From Angiostrongylus vasorum (Eukaryota > Nematoda > Chromadorea > Rhabditida > Metastrongylidae): DNA of 64,000 nt. The notes beneath the pieces were generated by a model, which worked only from the letters and a program-made list of their open reading frames with translations, did no database searches and had not been told where the DNA came from. The DNA lies in assembly GCA_018806985.1 (NCBI GenBank), contig JADANN010000224.1, forward strand, positions 248,001 through 312,000, given 5' to 3'. Of the stretch, positions 48,800-60,925 are shown piece by piece. Made by a program: the position numbers and the translations under genes. Numbering within the stretch: position 1 is the stretch's first letter; every line of letters starts with the position of its first letter.

Positions 48800-51700
48800 G
48801 CAATGAAAGCGACTAAACACAACGTTATCTGAAAAATAATGTCAACATTTCCATATTAAACTTCAAATACACACATTAATGTTGAGGCGAAACCTCACGG
48901 CTATCAATTTGTTAAAGGATATCCTTCGTGAGTAGCTGCCGAGGTGCTTAAGAAAGCCGAAAATGGTTAATGAGAGGTTCGACAGATATATTCAGTGAGG
49001 CGTGGCACTGAGGCTTTCGGGTGATCAGTGAGTGATGTGGCTGACCATGGATGACGAAATCCTGGCGCCAGAAATTTCTCACGCATTCAACCAGCTTCCA
49101 TAAATCGAATTGATTGACTTTTCATACATTCACAATCGCTGTGGGTAGATTTTAACTATGGATGGCCGGAAATGCATATGACACACAACCGACTTCCAAA
49201 AGCTGGCAAAATGGTGGCTGGATGGTTGACGAGGTTCGTTCATCAAATACAAAGTTGAAAATGTTGAGGAACATGTGAGAATACATAGCAGATCGTGAGT
49301 GATGCAAAGGATACAGGAAGCAAAACTGCCGATAATGCTGAAATCATAAAGAAAAGGCAAAGCCAATTCGAAAACGCATTTTGGCCGGTAGCGTGATCCG
49401 TCTCTGAGGGATTATTCATAAATTCGAAACTATCGGGCATCGTGGAGAATGCACTTCTAACCCATGCAATGGTTAACGACAAAGATGAGCGAAACAAGTG
49501 CTTTAACCCACCAAGACAAATCCGGCCTAAATTTGTCTCCGCGGAAGGCACGGGGAGTTTGGGCTGTCTGGATCGGCACTCTGTAGAGAAGCAATTTCAA
49601 AGAAAGAAGTTCACTTACCGTGGTACATCATTGGTAGGGGATGGTAAGGATTTCCCATTGCGTCATGAGAGAAATGTTAAAACTAGTGAAATCCCGTTTT
49701 ACGGCGCCAACCTATGGGTAGGCGCCCAAATGGAGGTCCTGGCGCGAAAATCGTTAAAAATCGACATCGCTTCAAAGCGTTTGTGTTCTCATAGCATTTC
49801 ATTAATGTCATAAACGCCTTTGTGATCAGCTTCTCCACATTGTAAACACACTACAGAGTACTTGTACTTCCGAAGAACTTTCACCTAATGCTTGCGAATT
49901 GCACTCCTTGTGGCCACTATGTTAACAGTCTATGTAAAAATGCTTCTTACGTTGACTATAAGTCTAGCAACAAACTGCCCAGCAAGTCGTCTTGTCCACT
50001 TATAAAGACCAGTGCTAGGTCTCCATCTTTTTGACACTGGTCCAGTTTTATACGGAAAACTGGTTTTCGAAGTTAGCGTAGCTCGAGTGTATTTTGGGTA
50101 CCTCTCCTAAAGGGGCCATTTGAAATGGTTCTTCAGACGTTTACCCAACGTGTCTGCCTAATTTAATGAAGGAATGGCCACAAAACATAAACTATGGACA
50201 AAAATAAGTAGGACCAAACTATAAAGAAATAAGTGGTGCGCACCCTTTCCAGTAACTGGAGCTGACGTCTAGACACTTGTGCTCATGAACAGCTGCCCGC
50301 TCTTGCTCACTTCCCCGACTTGGATCAGTTGGGAATAACGGTCGCACCACACACTATGAAAGAAACTACTACATATTTCTCATCTTTGGTCTGGCCTGTT
50401 ATCAAAGACAAAGATACAGCAGCTACTGCAGGACCACCTACTGTTGGTAGTCAGAAAACTTCCTATAAGGTAATCAGAAACAAGTTAATAATGACTCATA
50501 CCTAGATTTAACAAAAGCGGTTTTAGAAATGTCTTTTCACCAAATTCAATTGCTTCATTTGGCATATCCTATCAACGGTTTACCGCCTCATCATGGTCGA
50601 GAGGTGATCCTCGATGTCGTGCCGCGATCTACAGTGGGTGGGGGGTTCGTCCACCAAGCAAAGTCTCCCAAGCTGGGAAGGAGTGTGGCGTTTCCACCTG
50701 GAAGCCCGGCCAGGAGTAAACCCAGTACCAGTACCAGGATCCACCACGTTCATGGTATGAAACTAGCCGCATGATGGCAAATCCCCTTCAAGTCCACAAG
50801 GGCCGGAGGCTGCCTGCAGTAGTGAAGACGTGGGGCAGACCTTGGCCAGGATGACTTCGCGACGCCAGGAAGCCATAATGGCTAGACCAGTAAAAGTCCG
50901 AAAAAAAACGGACATTATGCTGGGTCCCGTACAATCAGTGAAGATGGGCCATCGAAGTATCCAAGTAAGTATTTGGCGTATAAACTAGTAACTTTGTGAA
51001 CCATTTAGAACCGTCTCAAGTCCTCGGAAGCGAAGACTTTTCAGATGATATGCAAAGTGCGCTTGGTCTCTGGTCCCAGCTCAGGCAGGACGAAAAGATG
51101 CTATCCGTCTGTGGTCGTCAAACCGACAGCAGTACTCTTTTGGAAAAGCTCCATCCGATGCACAAATTTAAGTGAGTGCTTGTGGCAAGGCTCTGAAAGC
51201 TGCTTAGCATGCTTAGGCGAGAGTTCCGTGGAGAATGTAACAGACCAATATACGGCGGCGTTTTTGAAGAAGACAAATTCTTTAAGCAGCAACGGAATAC
51301 TTGCGAAAATCCACAAATGTTCGATTTTCTTCAATGCCGATTGCACATAGTTCTTATTTCCTCCGATTTGAACCTTCGTGATCGAACAGAGCCAAATCCA
51401 GTGGGGCACTACACGGATGAGGAAACCTCACTTGGCAGAGCTCTTTTCAATAGGACTGTTATCGTTTTTCAAAACTGTCGTTGATGGTTGCTGATTAACC
51501 GCTAATAACCTTTTTGATTTTTCGGACAAATAAGAAGCATTTTGAAATAGGTTGGAATATGTTTATTATTCATCCGGTTACTTTATACTTCGTGAGTTGC
51601 CCTCATTTGCTCAGTTACGGGACTACGCGTTTAGTTAGGTAGCTGTTTTATTAGTCTCCTTCCACCATTTCGTGGAAGCATAAGTTCATTGACGTTTATT

Positions 51701-52250
51701 GAATTTGAACTGTTCTTTGCTCAAGGTATTCTGTCATCTTTTTAGGGAACAACGAGTAGATTAAGCGTCAACACTTCAATGGATTTTGTACCACCTGAAA
51801 CACCACATCCAACGATATTGAAAGTACGTGTAGTTGTCTTCCCATTTCCAGGTCCAGAAGGATCCCGGCACTCGGTGAGTTATACTTCATCAATTGTTAT
51901 TCTGGTAATTAGCAAATGACTCGAATGAGCACTGGTAAAGCCTTAATTTCTCTCCCATCGCCCATAACTGCAAGAAGATAGTGTTTGATTGACGGATACG
52001 AACAGCATCACACGGCTAGATAATTCTGGTAGCAGATGTCTATGCGTCGTAATTCATCCAGATCCATCTTGTAGGCTGCACACATTCACTGGTGTTTTGC
52101 GTGGAGTTCTCTGAGTAGTCGTGATTTTTTATATGTTATAAGAAAGACCGAACTTCCCTCATGTGCTTTTTCGGCCAATTGAGTGAAGTCTGCCTGTCGA
52201 GTCGATTTTCAATATAGTATCTGCTTGCACGAACATACTCAAATATAGAA
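48800..52250. other. Upstream flank of Maelstrom copy C
   Basis: Homologous to 28.9-31.7 kb. Blocks at 49.11-49.48 and 50.02-50.05 kb also match the 15.7-18 kb relic. A frame near 51.78-51.92 kb corresponds to the one at 31.27-31.42 kb. Another frame near 51240-51484 shares NPVxxYxxEExSL with 30840-30969, and the same repeat seems present near 10390-10420. No family was recognised. Confidence 0.45.
50573..50972 (+). repeat. S4 repeat, full length
   Basis: Starts ACGGTTTACCGCCTCATCAT and ends in ATCGAAGTATCCAAGTAAGT after the RTE-like tail. One of the most complete copies. Confidence 0.75.
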
Positions 52251-52372
52251 ACCGTTACGCATTCACAGGTGTCTGTCAATCCGACTCCACTGAGACATAG
52301 AACTCACCGGTTCAATCCATACGTCACCTTAAGCCTGCACTAAATCTCTTCTCCTACACTAGCTATTCTTCA

Positions 52373-52745
52373 AGTGGACGAATAGCACAGCGGTAGTTGC
52401 GCCGACGATCACGAACACAGTGATAGTTCGATCCCACTCCACTCTCACCATGCATCCCGATCCCAGAGGGACGCTCTCTTATCGAGAATCTGTTACCGTG
52501 CTTGTCCGGAAAAAGATTCACTCTCTGAAGTCCAAATGTGAACGCTCTGTCTCGACTGTGTCAGGATTCCAGAATGCACTCGACCAGCGTCCCATATCAT
52601 TCAAAATGAAAGTGGAAATCCTCAAAACGCAGCCTAAGCCAAACGTAAACGTTGGAGCACCTTCGTAGGTGACGTATGCTAGGGGAAAAAAATAGAAGGT
52701 GAGAAGTGCTGATTTCCACACAGTAGACGTGAAGACTGGTCGTAA
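52373..52745 (+). repeat. S2 SINE, near full length
   Basis: Head GAATAGCACAGCGGTAGTTG (box A), box B TAGTTCGATCCC at about 52423-52434, body and a tail with CACACAGTAGACGTGAAGAC that matches the other S2 tails and the RTE1 3' end. Confidence 0.8.
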
Positions 52746-54100
52746 TAAAATAATGCTTCAAATATTAAAGTATCATTTAAGGAATGCATAACGAAATTTT
52801 CTAACAATTTCTCTGTTGTTATTGCGAAATAGTAAAGTCAGACGTGAAAGCCGAGAACAAATACTTCGTTATTTGAGGAAATTACGATAGAAAAGTGCAC
52901 GAAAAGCGCTACCTCGCGAACATTTGGCACAAGGTGCCTTTAATGACTGGTTTCACAGTTTCAGAAGCCCCTGATGATTTGGGCCTATCGCTGTTGGTCC
53001 TGCTTGTCGGTGTTCGAGACAATAGAAGAGTGCTCAATGCATAGGTAAGCCGTCATTGTTTTTAGATAACACGGATATTTTCAAATAAACTTCGAGTCAA
53101 GGGATGCGATGAACCAATGATTCTCATGAAGTTGAGGCGAGTAAAACCTCTGAATTTAGGAGGCATAAACATCGTGAATGAAGCAGCTAGTCATCTGGAA
53201 GGAGATCGTGGAATGACCATATTTTATAAAGTGATTTCTTCGTAACTGCGAAAAATATCACTGGAACTGGTAGATTGTGGCAAATGCAATACTCTATAAA
53301 TCATAATCACTAACGGATATGGATGTGGAAGAGAAGACTACAAGATGACAGAGACAGAGCTCGCATCAAATAATGAGGTGAATTGTTGGGCAGCTGTATT
53401 AAATAAGTATTATGTGGCACATGAAATACTAAAATAGGAAGTCGTAAAAGAAGTGTTTCAGTTGCAGCATTCGGACGAAATTCGTTGGAATACTATTTTG
53501 AGGCACCAACTGCAGAGCGCTTCCCCTTTGTGAATTTAGCAAGTTGGATAGCAATTGTCCAAGCATTCTGTTTGAACCGAACTCTCCTTCTTAAAGAAAA
53601 CAAACTTCTACTAAAGAGTCCTGATAATTCCATGCAATTAAAAAAAGTTCAGCAATTGATTTTCTAATATCTTGTTCGAAGGAACAGGTCCTATATGGAA
53701 CTTCTAGTTTTTTCCATATAACAAACCCGTGTTGCAAAAATCCTTTAACACGTACAGTAGTTTTGGGGGGTGTGGTTAGGTTTTAGCCTTTAGTTGTCGT
53801 GGAAAAACATATGTGTAAACTAAACTATGGCTCAAACTAAATATGACAAAATGACGAGAAAACAAGATATCTGCACTACTTACTAGGTTTTCCACGTTAC
53901 TTCTCGCACAGAATTCTTCCGCTGTGCATAAGTATTCGCATTTTTTCATGCACACGTCAACTATAAATAACTCATAGAAGTCAGTACGGAGGGTTTATGA
54001 ATGCATACAGAATAGTTCTACCAGTGTTTAACTGGTTAGTTGTGAAAAGAGCTAGTTTAAGGGCCATGAATTTTTCTTAGGTCTAGAAGAAAAAAGTAAA
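52746..54100. other. Unassigned DNA, no supported gene
   Basis: A 60-codon frame at 53485-53667 is the longest and is not recognised. I found no repeats shared with the rest of the window. Confidence 0.5.
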
Positions 54101-54104
54101 ATGA

Positions 54105-54390
54105 CCAGTGATTAAATGCCGATTTGGGCTCTTCGGATCAATCCCGTTAACGGGTAATTGCTGATGGCACTGATGGATAGAACTAACTGAAAGGCAAGCG
54201 AAAGAAACGAAGGACCCACACGGCGTGGTGGTGAACGCATTAGCCACCGGAAAGGGTTATAGCGCGTCTGTTCCCCACCTTAGACACCTGCAGTCCAGAG
54301 TTTTGCAAATATCTCAGCATCAGTGTGGTTGCATTTGGAATCATACACTGCCGTGAAAAAATTATAGTAAGCAGTAAGTAAAAAGTTGGC
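54105..54390 (+). repeat. S3 SINE
   Basis: Body (AATCCCGTTAACGGGTAATTG), head CACGGCGTGGTGGTGAACGC, ATATCTCAGCATCAGTGTGG and AAATTATAGTAAGCAGTAAG tail. Followed by a short TA-rich microsatellite at about 54391-54420. Confidence 0.75.
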
Positions 54391-54439
54391 ATTATATATA
54401 TGTATATATATATATATAAATAAGGATGAAAAAATAAAC

Positions 54440-54720
54440 CTCTCGGCGTTGATCAATCTCTAAGGGATGCGCCGTGTATTCGCCTTTACTAAGCATCGTA
54501 GCAGGTGGTCGAATGCATATCTGGCCTGTACAATGGCTCACAGTGGCCTACTGATGTATCAAGGCAGTGCTGTTACCCTCCCAGACAAGTCTGGTATCGA
54601 TTTGCCAACCGCAGAGGGATGGAAATCTTGGTAAGCCATGAGAGCGGGTATCACCCTCGTGTGGGAATTGAGGTGCGGAGTCAGAAAGCGCCGTGCAATA
54701 CCACACGAGAACAATGTATA
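54440..54720 (-). repeat. S1 SINE
   Basis: Minus-oriented family body with CAGGCCAGATATGCATTCGA and GATCAACGCCGAGAGG at the low-coordinate end, about 20 bp after the TA repeat that follows the S3 copy. Confidence 0.75.
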
Positions 54721-55164
54721 CGACGTAGTATAAATATAGTACATACGACATATACAATAGTGTCCACCTCGCATCACACTATGTGTAGAAAAATGAATCG
54801 ATTCTTCGTGACAGGACTGAAGGAATTTAGGTTTGTAAAAAATATTTACAAACCAAAAAATGCAAATAAGTGACGGACCATTTTGCTGGCTCTACCGTGT
54901 CCAACAGTATTACACCATCTGGTCTCTTCTAACCGCGTAATTACAATGATCATGGTTATCACACCGAAGGAGGGGATATGTAGTAACGTTGATACACATA
55001 TTGCGACAGCGCAAACTTCTTGCTTAGACTTTCTGCTTCAAGTGACTTGAGTTCCCAACTCCTGAAATACACTAATCATCGAAAAAATTGTCGAGAATAA
55101 TCGAAACGCTTTTATAACACGTTGCGTAAGGCATTATTTTTGACAGACAACTCGCTTTCACAAA

Positions 55165-55570
55165 ACGGACGCCGTACAACCACAACGTTGCTGAGATATT
55201 TGCAAAACTCCAAACCGCAGGTGTCTGCAGTGGAGAACGAACGCGCTATTGTCCTTTCCGGAGAGTAACGCGTTCACCACACCATGTGGGTCCTTCGCTT
55301 CGCTTGTCTCTCAGCTAGTTCTATCAATCAGAGCCATCAACAATCACCTGTCAACGGGATTGATCTGGAGAACCCACATAGGCATTGAACCCAGGACCCG
55401 CATGGTGCGGTGGTGAACGCGTTACTCCCCGGAAAGGACAATAGCGCGTTCGTTCTCCACCGCAGACACCTGCGGTCCGGAGTTTTACGAATATCTCAGC
55501 ATCATCTTAGTTGTATTTTACATGATAACCTACCGTTAAAAATTATAGTAGGCAGTAAATGAAAAGGTTA
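55165..55570. repeat. S3 SINE inverted pair, close palindrome
   Basis: A minus copy (about 55165-55385) and a plus copy (about 55386-55570) meet at CCCACATAGGCATTGAACCC / AGGACCCGCATGG. The two arms are highly similar, so the whole block can fold into a long hairpin. Confidence 0.8.
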
Positions 55571-55989
55571 GGGTTGTCACGTCCGAACAGCTTTTTAAAT
55601 TAGGTGAATGACCTACTTAGGAAGAATGCTGCGTTTTTCCAATAGCCGCTGATAAGATGCGTCCATCTCTGGAATGATACATCGGTTAATAGAAGGCATT
55701 TGTACCAACAATCGTTATAGAGGAACATTTCTATTCGGGAAATCGTAAACCCTCAACACCATAGGTTGAACACCACATGTCCAATCTTGGAGGGTTTGCT
55801 GCTGGTATGTGTCATTGGGAAAGCGCGCATGTAGAAGCAGTGGTCATAAGCGACCTTCGACACTCATGTTGTCCTTTGCTTGAACCCGCGCCCTGGGTTA
55901 ACCAAGGCTTTCATCATTCCATGATAGAAAAATTAGTACAAGATTTGTAGGAAAAAGTAGCACCACATACTTGATACAAAGAAAAGATA

Positions 55990-56275
55990 AAGCTTTCGGC
56001 TTTGATCAATCCCTGAGGGATGCGCCATGCATCCGACTTCACTAAGTATCGAGGTATCGTCCGGATGTGATTGAATGCATATCTGGCCTTTACAATGACT
56101 CGCGGTGGCCTGCCAGTCTATCAAGTCAGTGCCTGCTTTCCTCCCAGGCAAGTCTAGTACCAATTTGTCGATCCCGAAGGGGTGGAAGGCTAGGTGGGCC
56201 ATGGGCGCGGAGGTCGATTCCTCGTGTATGATGCAGGGCGCCTCCAACCACTGCGCCACACGCGCCCTGCATCAC
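55990..56275 (-). repeat. S1 SINE, full length with well-kept head
   Basis: On the minus strand the head reads GTGTGGCGCAGTGGTTGGAG, an excellent tRNA box A, then GGAATCGACCTCC as box B, body, and GATCAAAGCCGAAAGCTTTA at the end. Best reference for the S1 head. Confidence 0.85.
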
Positions 56276-56339
56276 CCACGTGGGAATTAAAGGTTGGCCA
56301 TCTCAAATGATTGTGAAGGCCAGATATGAATTCAGATGC

Positions 56340-57960
56340 ATCTTACGATGCCTAATGTAGTTGATTGTATGGCGGATCTCAAGGAGTCGACCAATATCGA
56401 TCGCTTTGTTCTTTTGTTTTACCACGTATCATGGGAGATCCTGTGGTTGTCACCTAATACAATGTTAGGTCACCAAGTAGCTATAAGTTGGTACATTTTA
56501 AAAGCACCTATCGTTATCTCATTCGTCAATGCTTGTTTATTCTTTCCCCCGATTAGTTTCTTTGAGACTCTTCATAGGGAGCACGAGAGTCCTCTTATAA
56601 GTCTTCTACATCTCAAATTGGTTCATTGTCACTTCTGATGAATTGTCTACCCGAATCAAAGCAGGCGACTTATTTACTGCTCGGCTGGCTTCTAGAAGAT
56701 TCCTCAGAAGTTACTAAGCAGTGACTTCCACGTCAATAATGGAGGAAGCAGTGAATTTCGCCCATTTCGCCAGCAATAATTTAAACTATTGAAAGGTCCT
56801 AACCTTCAGTTCAAACGTGCTTAAAAACAAATACGTCATTCGACAGTCATATGTCAGCGCAAAGTGAACGTTATAAAGACGATTAGAAGAGAATTTCGTT
56901 ACGATGATCCAATTTCCTGTATTTCCCCGTGATATTGGAAGATATAAAGTGCAGATTTAACTAACGATAGATAGTCGTTGACAAACCTCTAATTTGCCGA
57001 TAATGCAAAGTATGACAGACAAGACAGGTTACAGAAGATCAGGCAATGTAATCGATGTTGTCAACAGAAACTACAGCAAAGTATAAAGGGGTAAAAAGCA
57101 CGTATGTATTGGTGGAACCATCGTGTTGCTCAGAGGTAGATCTTTCTCCAGTATACTTCAGATGAGAGGTAGACATATAGACTCTAGCAATTAAAACTGA
57201 CCACCAGAGGTGGGTACACTTACGAAATTTTTCCTATTCAGGGGTAGCGAACTCTCATTACTGGAGACTCGAATAACTGCGTGCTGTTTGAGCTCGTATC
57301 TGAGTTTCTATATGGAAGATGGCAGCTCTAAATTGTTAATTGCTAAGCGAGTCCTCTTTTTGGCTTAGGTCTTATTGAGGAGGACTAAACATCATTTCAG
57401 AAGCTGCAGAAATAGAGGAACGGTTTTTACAAACAAATCCTCAGCTGGAATTTGAATATTAGTTAGTTGGTTGTGCAACAGAGTTGGAGTAGTTCAACGG
57501 TGTTATCAAGGAAAGATAGGTATAAGGCTATTATTATGTTGTCACACTTCACGATGCGACTGTTTCCTTAACGTTGTTAAAACGAGAGTTCTTTAATAGC
57601 TGTACCCAGAAAAGCTAATCGTGAACACAAGCCTTCAGATGATGGCCTACTGTCCTTTATTGAGAAGGATAGAAAGTGTATGAGCATTTCTGTGTCTTAA
57701 TGGTTTAGACACATCTTTCTTCATTCGTTTTTCGGGCAGCTACGAATCTTCTCACACTTCATAATTCAGAGCTGGTAAATGCAGGAAACTCACACAGTGT
57801 GTAAGAAAGAAAACATGGTCGAATGACTTCAAAATAGATGTTTATTTTCGTAAATCACAAGTTCACATTATTCAATTGGTAGATTTGGAAATGGGTAGAA
57901 AATAAGAAATAAAGTAAATTCAGTGAGTAAAAACTGCTAAAAAATACATAACTTGCAGCA
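56340..57960. other. Unassigned DNA, no supported gene
   Basis: No domain, exon pair or shared repeat recognised. Confidence 0.5.
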
Positions 57961-58320
57961 ATAGATATGCGGCGAATAGCACAGTGGTAGTTGTGTCCGT
58001 TATCTCGAGCATGGTGCTAGTTCGACTCCGGCTCGGGCTAGCCAAGCCTCTCATCTCTTTGGGGTCGGAAAAATTGGTAGCGGGTTTGTCTGGGAAAAAA
58101 ATCACTCTCTGCAATCCAATTGGGAACGCTGCAGACCGGCTATCTTAGGGCTCCAGGGAGAATTGCTCCACCAGCATTCTACGACATTCAAGGTGAAATG
58201 AAAATCCACAATCAGCAATCGAAGCCACACGTAAATGCGTCGTTTTCTTGTTCAGCAATCGCGAGGTTGTTAAACAGCATACATTTACTTCCATACAAAA
58301 ACACAATACAATACAACAGT

Positions 58321-58357
58321 AGCTGACGTTTCGGCAGTATCGCCTTCTTCAGAGCCT
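58321..58357 (-). ncRNA. Hammerhead-ribozyme-like motif, PLE1 5' inverted repeat
   Basis: Minus-strand copy of the motif: CTGAAGA, stem GGC/GCC around GATACT, GAAAC, GTC, then AGCT pairing back to GGCT. Because the terminal repeats are inverted, it is antisense to the element. Confidence 0.55.
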
Positions 58358-60640
58358 GGAGGGGTATACTGACATACAATTTACTGGGCCAAGCGCTTCA
58401 ATGACACTTACAGAAGGACGAAGAGCTCTATGGTAATTACATGGTCAACAGCTTCTCGAAAAAACTCACCGCTTTTTTTACGTGCCTTCCCATGAGGAAG
58501 ATTAGATTCCCAAAGACGTTTTTTTAGACAGCAGGACCCCTAACGATGGAGTTGACATAAAATTCCGCATGTTTTCGGACGGCGTTCTCAAGACCCTTAA
58601 TCACTACCGCGATAGAAAGTTTATCTCTAACCTTACAGCCGCACAAAAAATGTGGCATGCGAGAAATTAGAGAATTAATAAACTCAAAAAGAATAAGATT
58701 GTCTGTTAGTGATAAGGAGGGAGAGTTCGTAGTTATTCCTCGCCAGCTGGATGTTGAGATAACAGAGGAACATCTTAGTGATGCTACCCTCTATCGCCCA
58801 TCCTCTGAAAAAGGAATACAAAAGTCAATACCGAAAGCTAAACAATCAATGGGTCAGTGTGGCAAAGGCTGCAGGTTTAAAACCATCGGTTATTTCGCAC
58901 TTTAAAATCGATACACCAACATGTCCCGTCCTATACCTACTTATTAAAACACATAAGTTGGTATCACCTGATGATCTTGCGTCAACCAATCCGTCATCAT
59001 TTAAGGTTAGACCCATCATTAGCTGTGTAGACGGGCCAACGGATAGAATAACCTGGTTTTTAAGCCTAATACTTACCCAGTTGCTTAACCATATTCCAGC
59101 TCACCTCACAAACACCCAAATGTTCCTAGAACGTCTACGTAACGCGTCTCCTAATAACGCGTACGTGATGGAGTCCTTCGACGTTACTGCGTTGTACACC
59201 AACGTATCGAATGACTCCGCAATGCAAGCCATCTTCGAACTTCTTGTTAAACATGAAGGAAGAATAAATATGCATGGCTTGTCCATTCAGCAGCTAATGG
59301 CTCTCCTAAAGGAGTGCCTAAACTGCTCGATTTTCAGATGGTCTGGGAAATATTTCGCGCAAATAAGGGGGGTTGGCTATGGGACAGCGACTGGCACCAA
59401 GCCTTGCCATTGTATTCATGTCTACGATAGAAGCCCCTGCTCTCGATCTCCGGCCACTACTCTACTGCAGATATGTAGATGATTGTTTTGTCATCTTCTC
59501 TACGCAGGAGGAGATGGACAAATGCTTTGAATTATTGAACGAGCAGTCTGAGTACATTAAGTTCACCCGGGAGAAACCGAGAAAAGACTGGCTTCCGTTT
59601 TTAAACGTCCAGATAAGCCTATCAAGTAGCGGTTACCTGACAAAGTGGTACCGAAAGCCAAGTGACAAGAACATCCTCGTTCACTTCCTTTCTTCCCACC
59701 CTTCACACACAAAGAGGGCGCTTGTGAGAAACATGTTTCGAACAGCCACCTCTGTGTGCACAACCGGGGAACTAAAGGAAGAATCGCGCGACTTGGCTCG
59801 GCAAATAGCCATCTCCAATGGCTACGAAATAGTAACCCCACGAGATAAGTTTAGAAGGAGAGCGACGCGCCCAAGCGAAACACTTGGCCAAAAAGAAAGT
59901 CCCGTTTATGCTGCCCTTTATTAGCGATGAAGTAAGCGTAGCGATTAAACGATGCTTAAGAAGGGCAGGTCTAGAGGAATCGGTAGCGATAGTTGAAATA
60001 CCACCGGCTACTCTACGTCGTCAGTTAGTTCGTAACCGCCTGTATGACCGTCTATGCGAAACAACAAATTGCGTAATATCTGCCCTTACGGCAGGGACGG
60101 TGATTGCATGAGTTCAGGTACGATATACCTGATCTCGTGTAATAATTGCGGAGATGAATATGTTGGCGAAACGGGCAGGCCTTTGTGTATCCGTATAAAA
60201 AGAACACCTAGATGGCAAACGAAAAGTAATACAAAGTACCCCACTAGGCACGCATAGGATACAAAAGCACAGCGGGGACGATTTTGAAGTAAAAGTCAAT
60301 ATCCTTGCGCAGGAGACTAGAACACCAGCGCGAAAACTTCTTGAGGCTTTTTTGGATAAATGCCAAAAACCCTACAATGAATAGCAGGGATGAATGCCCA
60401 GAGGTCATACGCGACCTGACCCCGTATGTTCGCATCAATTTCTGATGGGGGATGGTGCAGTCATCAACCTTATGCGGCCATAATCAGCTGTTCTAATCTT
60501 CCTCATGGGAAGGCACGTAAAAAAGCGGCGAGTTTTTTTCGAGAAGCTGTTGACCATGTAATTACCATAGAGTTTTTCGTCTTTTTGTAAGTGTCATTGA
60601 AGCGTTTGGCCTAGTAAATTGTATGTCAGTATACCCTTCC

Positions 60641-60678
60641 AGGCTCTGAAGAAGGCGATACTGCCGAAACGTCAGCTA
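60641..60678 (+). ncRNA. Hammerhead-ribozyme-like motif, PLE1 3' inverted repeat
   Basis: Core CTGAAGA at 60646-60652, stem II GGC/GCC, GAAAC, and the cleavage-type GTC ending at 60673, followed by AGCT that pairs with GGCT upstream (stem I). Stem III is only ACGT, self-complementary, which suggests a dimeric form. The conserved nucleotides fit; one unpaired A precedes stem II. Confidence 0.6.
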
Positions 60679-60925
60679 CTGTTGTATTGTATTGTGTTTT
60701 TCTATGGAAGTAAATGTATGCTGTTTAACAACCTCACGATTGCTGAACAAGAAAACGACGCATTCATATTCCAATGCCGAGGTTAATAGAAAGTCGATCC
60801 TGGGAACTGCCACACGTAAAGTTCGAAGATCTTCGTGGACAGTGGATGCGAGGAAACGAATCAAATGTGAGAAGAGAAGTGCTGGGGTCCGCACAGTAGA
60901 CGTGAAGACGGATCAAATAAAATAA

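Larger units (their letters stand above)
39358..52250. repeat. Segmental duplication, unit C
   Basis: Partner of unit A (19.6-31.7 kb). It includes the downstream flank (39.36-40.84 kb), Maelstrom copy C and the upstream flank to about 52.2 kb. Private insertions include a mariner at 41.37-42.34 kb, the S3 pair at 39.93-40.54 kb, S1 at 47.55-47.83 kb and S4 at 46.9 and 50.6 kb. Confidence 0.75.
58236..60808 (+). mobile_element. Penelope-like element, near complete (PLE1)
   Basis: A retroelement of about 2.57 kb with inverted terminal repeats of about 270 bp (58236-58506 and 60494-60763). The body encodes a single polyprotein broken by frameshifts. It starts with an N-terminal region from about 58657. 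RT follows at about 58778-59750 with RPIISCVDGPTD, ESFDVTALYTNV, MGQRLAPSLAIVFMS and YVDDCFV (59470-59490). Next are a linker and a GIY-YIG-type endonuclease near 60110-60190 (IYLISCNNCGDEYVGETGR). RT plus C-terminal GIY-YIG identifies the canonical animal PLE layout. Frameshifts near 58.85, 59.37, 59.9 and 60.08 kb make it inactive. The 12-bp target duplication shows a single clean insertion into an S2 SINE. Confidence 0.9.
57967..60925 (+). repeat. S2 SINE split by PLE1
   Basis: The SINE head and body lie at about 57967-58235 (box A ATAGCACAGTGGTAGTTG, box B TAGTTCGACTCC). The 3' end lies at 60821-60925 (AAGATCTTCGTGGACAGTGG through the RTE-like tail and an A-rich end). Joining them matches the intact S2 copy at 14168-14530. 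GCCACACGTAAA occurs at both edges (58224-58235 and 60809-60820) as the target-site duplication of the inserted PLE. Confidence 0.85.

Noticed and set aside
54391..54420. TA-rich microsatellite as a possible origin or regulatory site
   Set aside because: It sits at the tail of an S3 SINE and is simply a short tandem repeat.
55990..56275. tRNA genes suggested by good box A and box B pairs
   Set aside because: The heads lack a complete cloverleaf with acceptor stem, and each is followed by a conserved 200-300 bp SINE body present many times. The same reasoning applies to the S2 and S3 heads.
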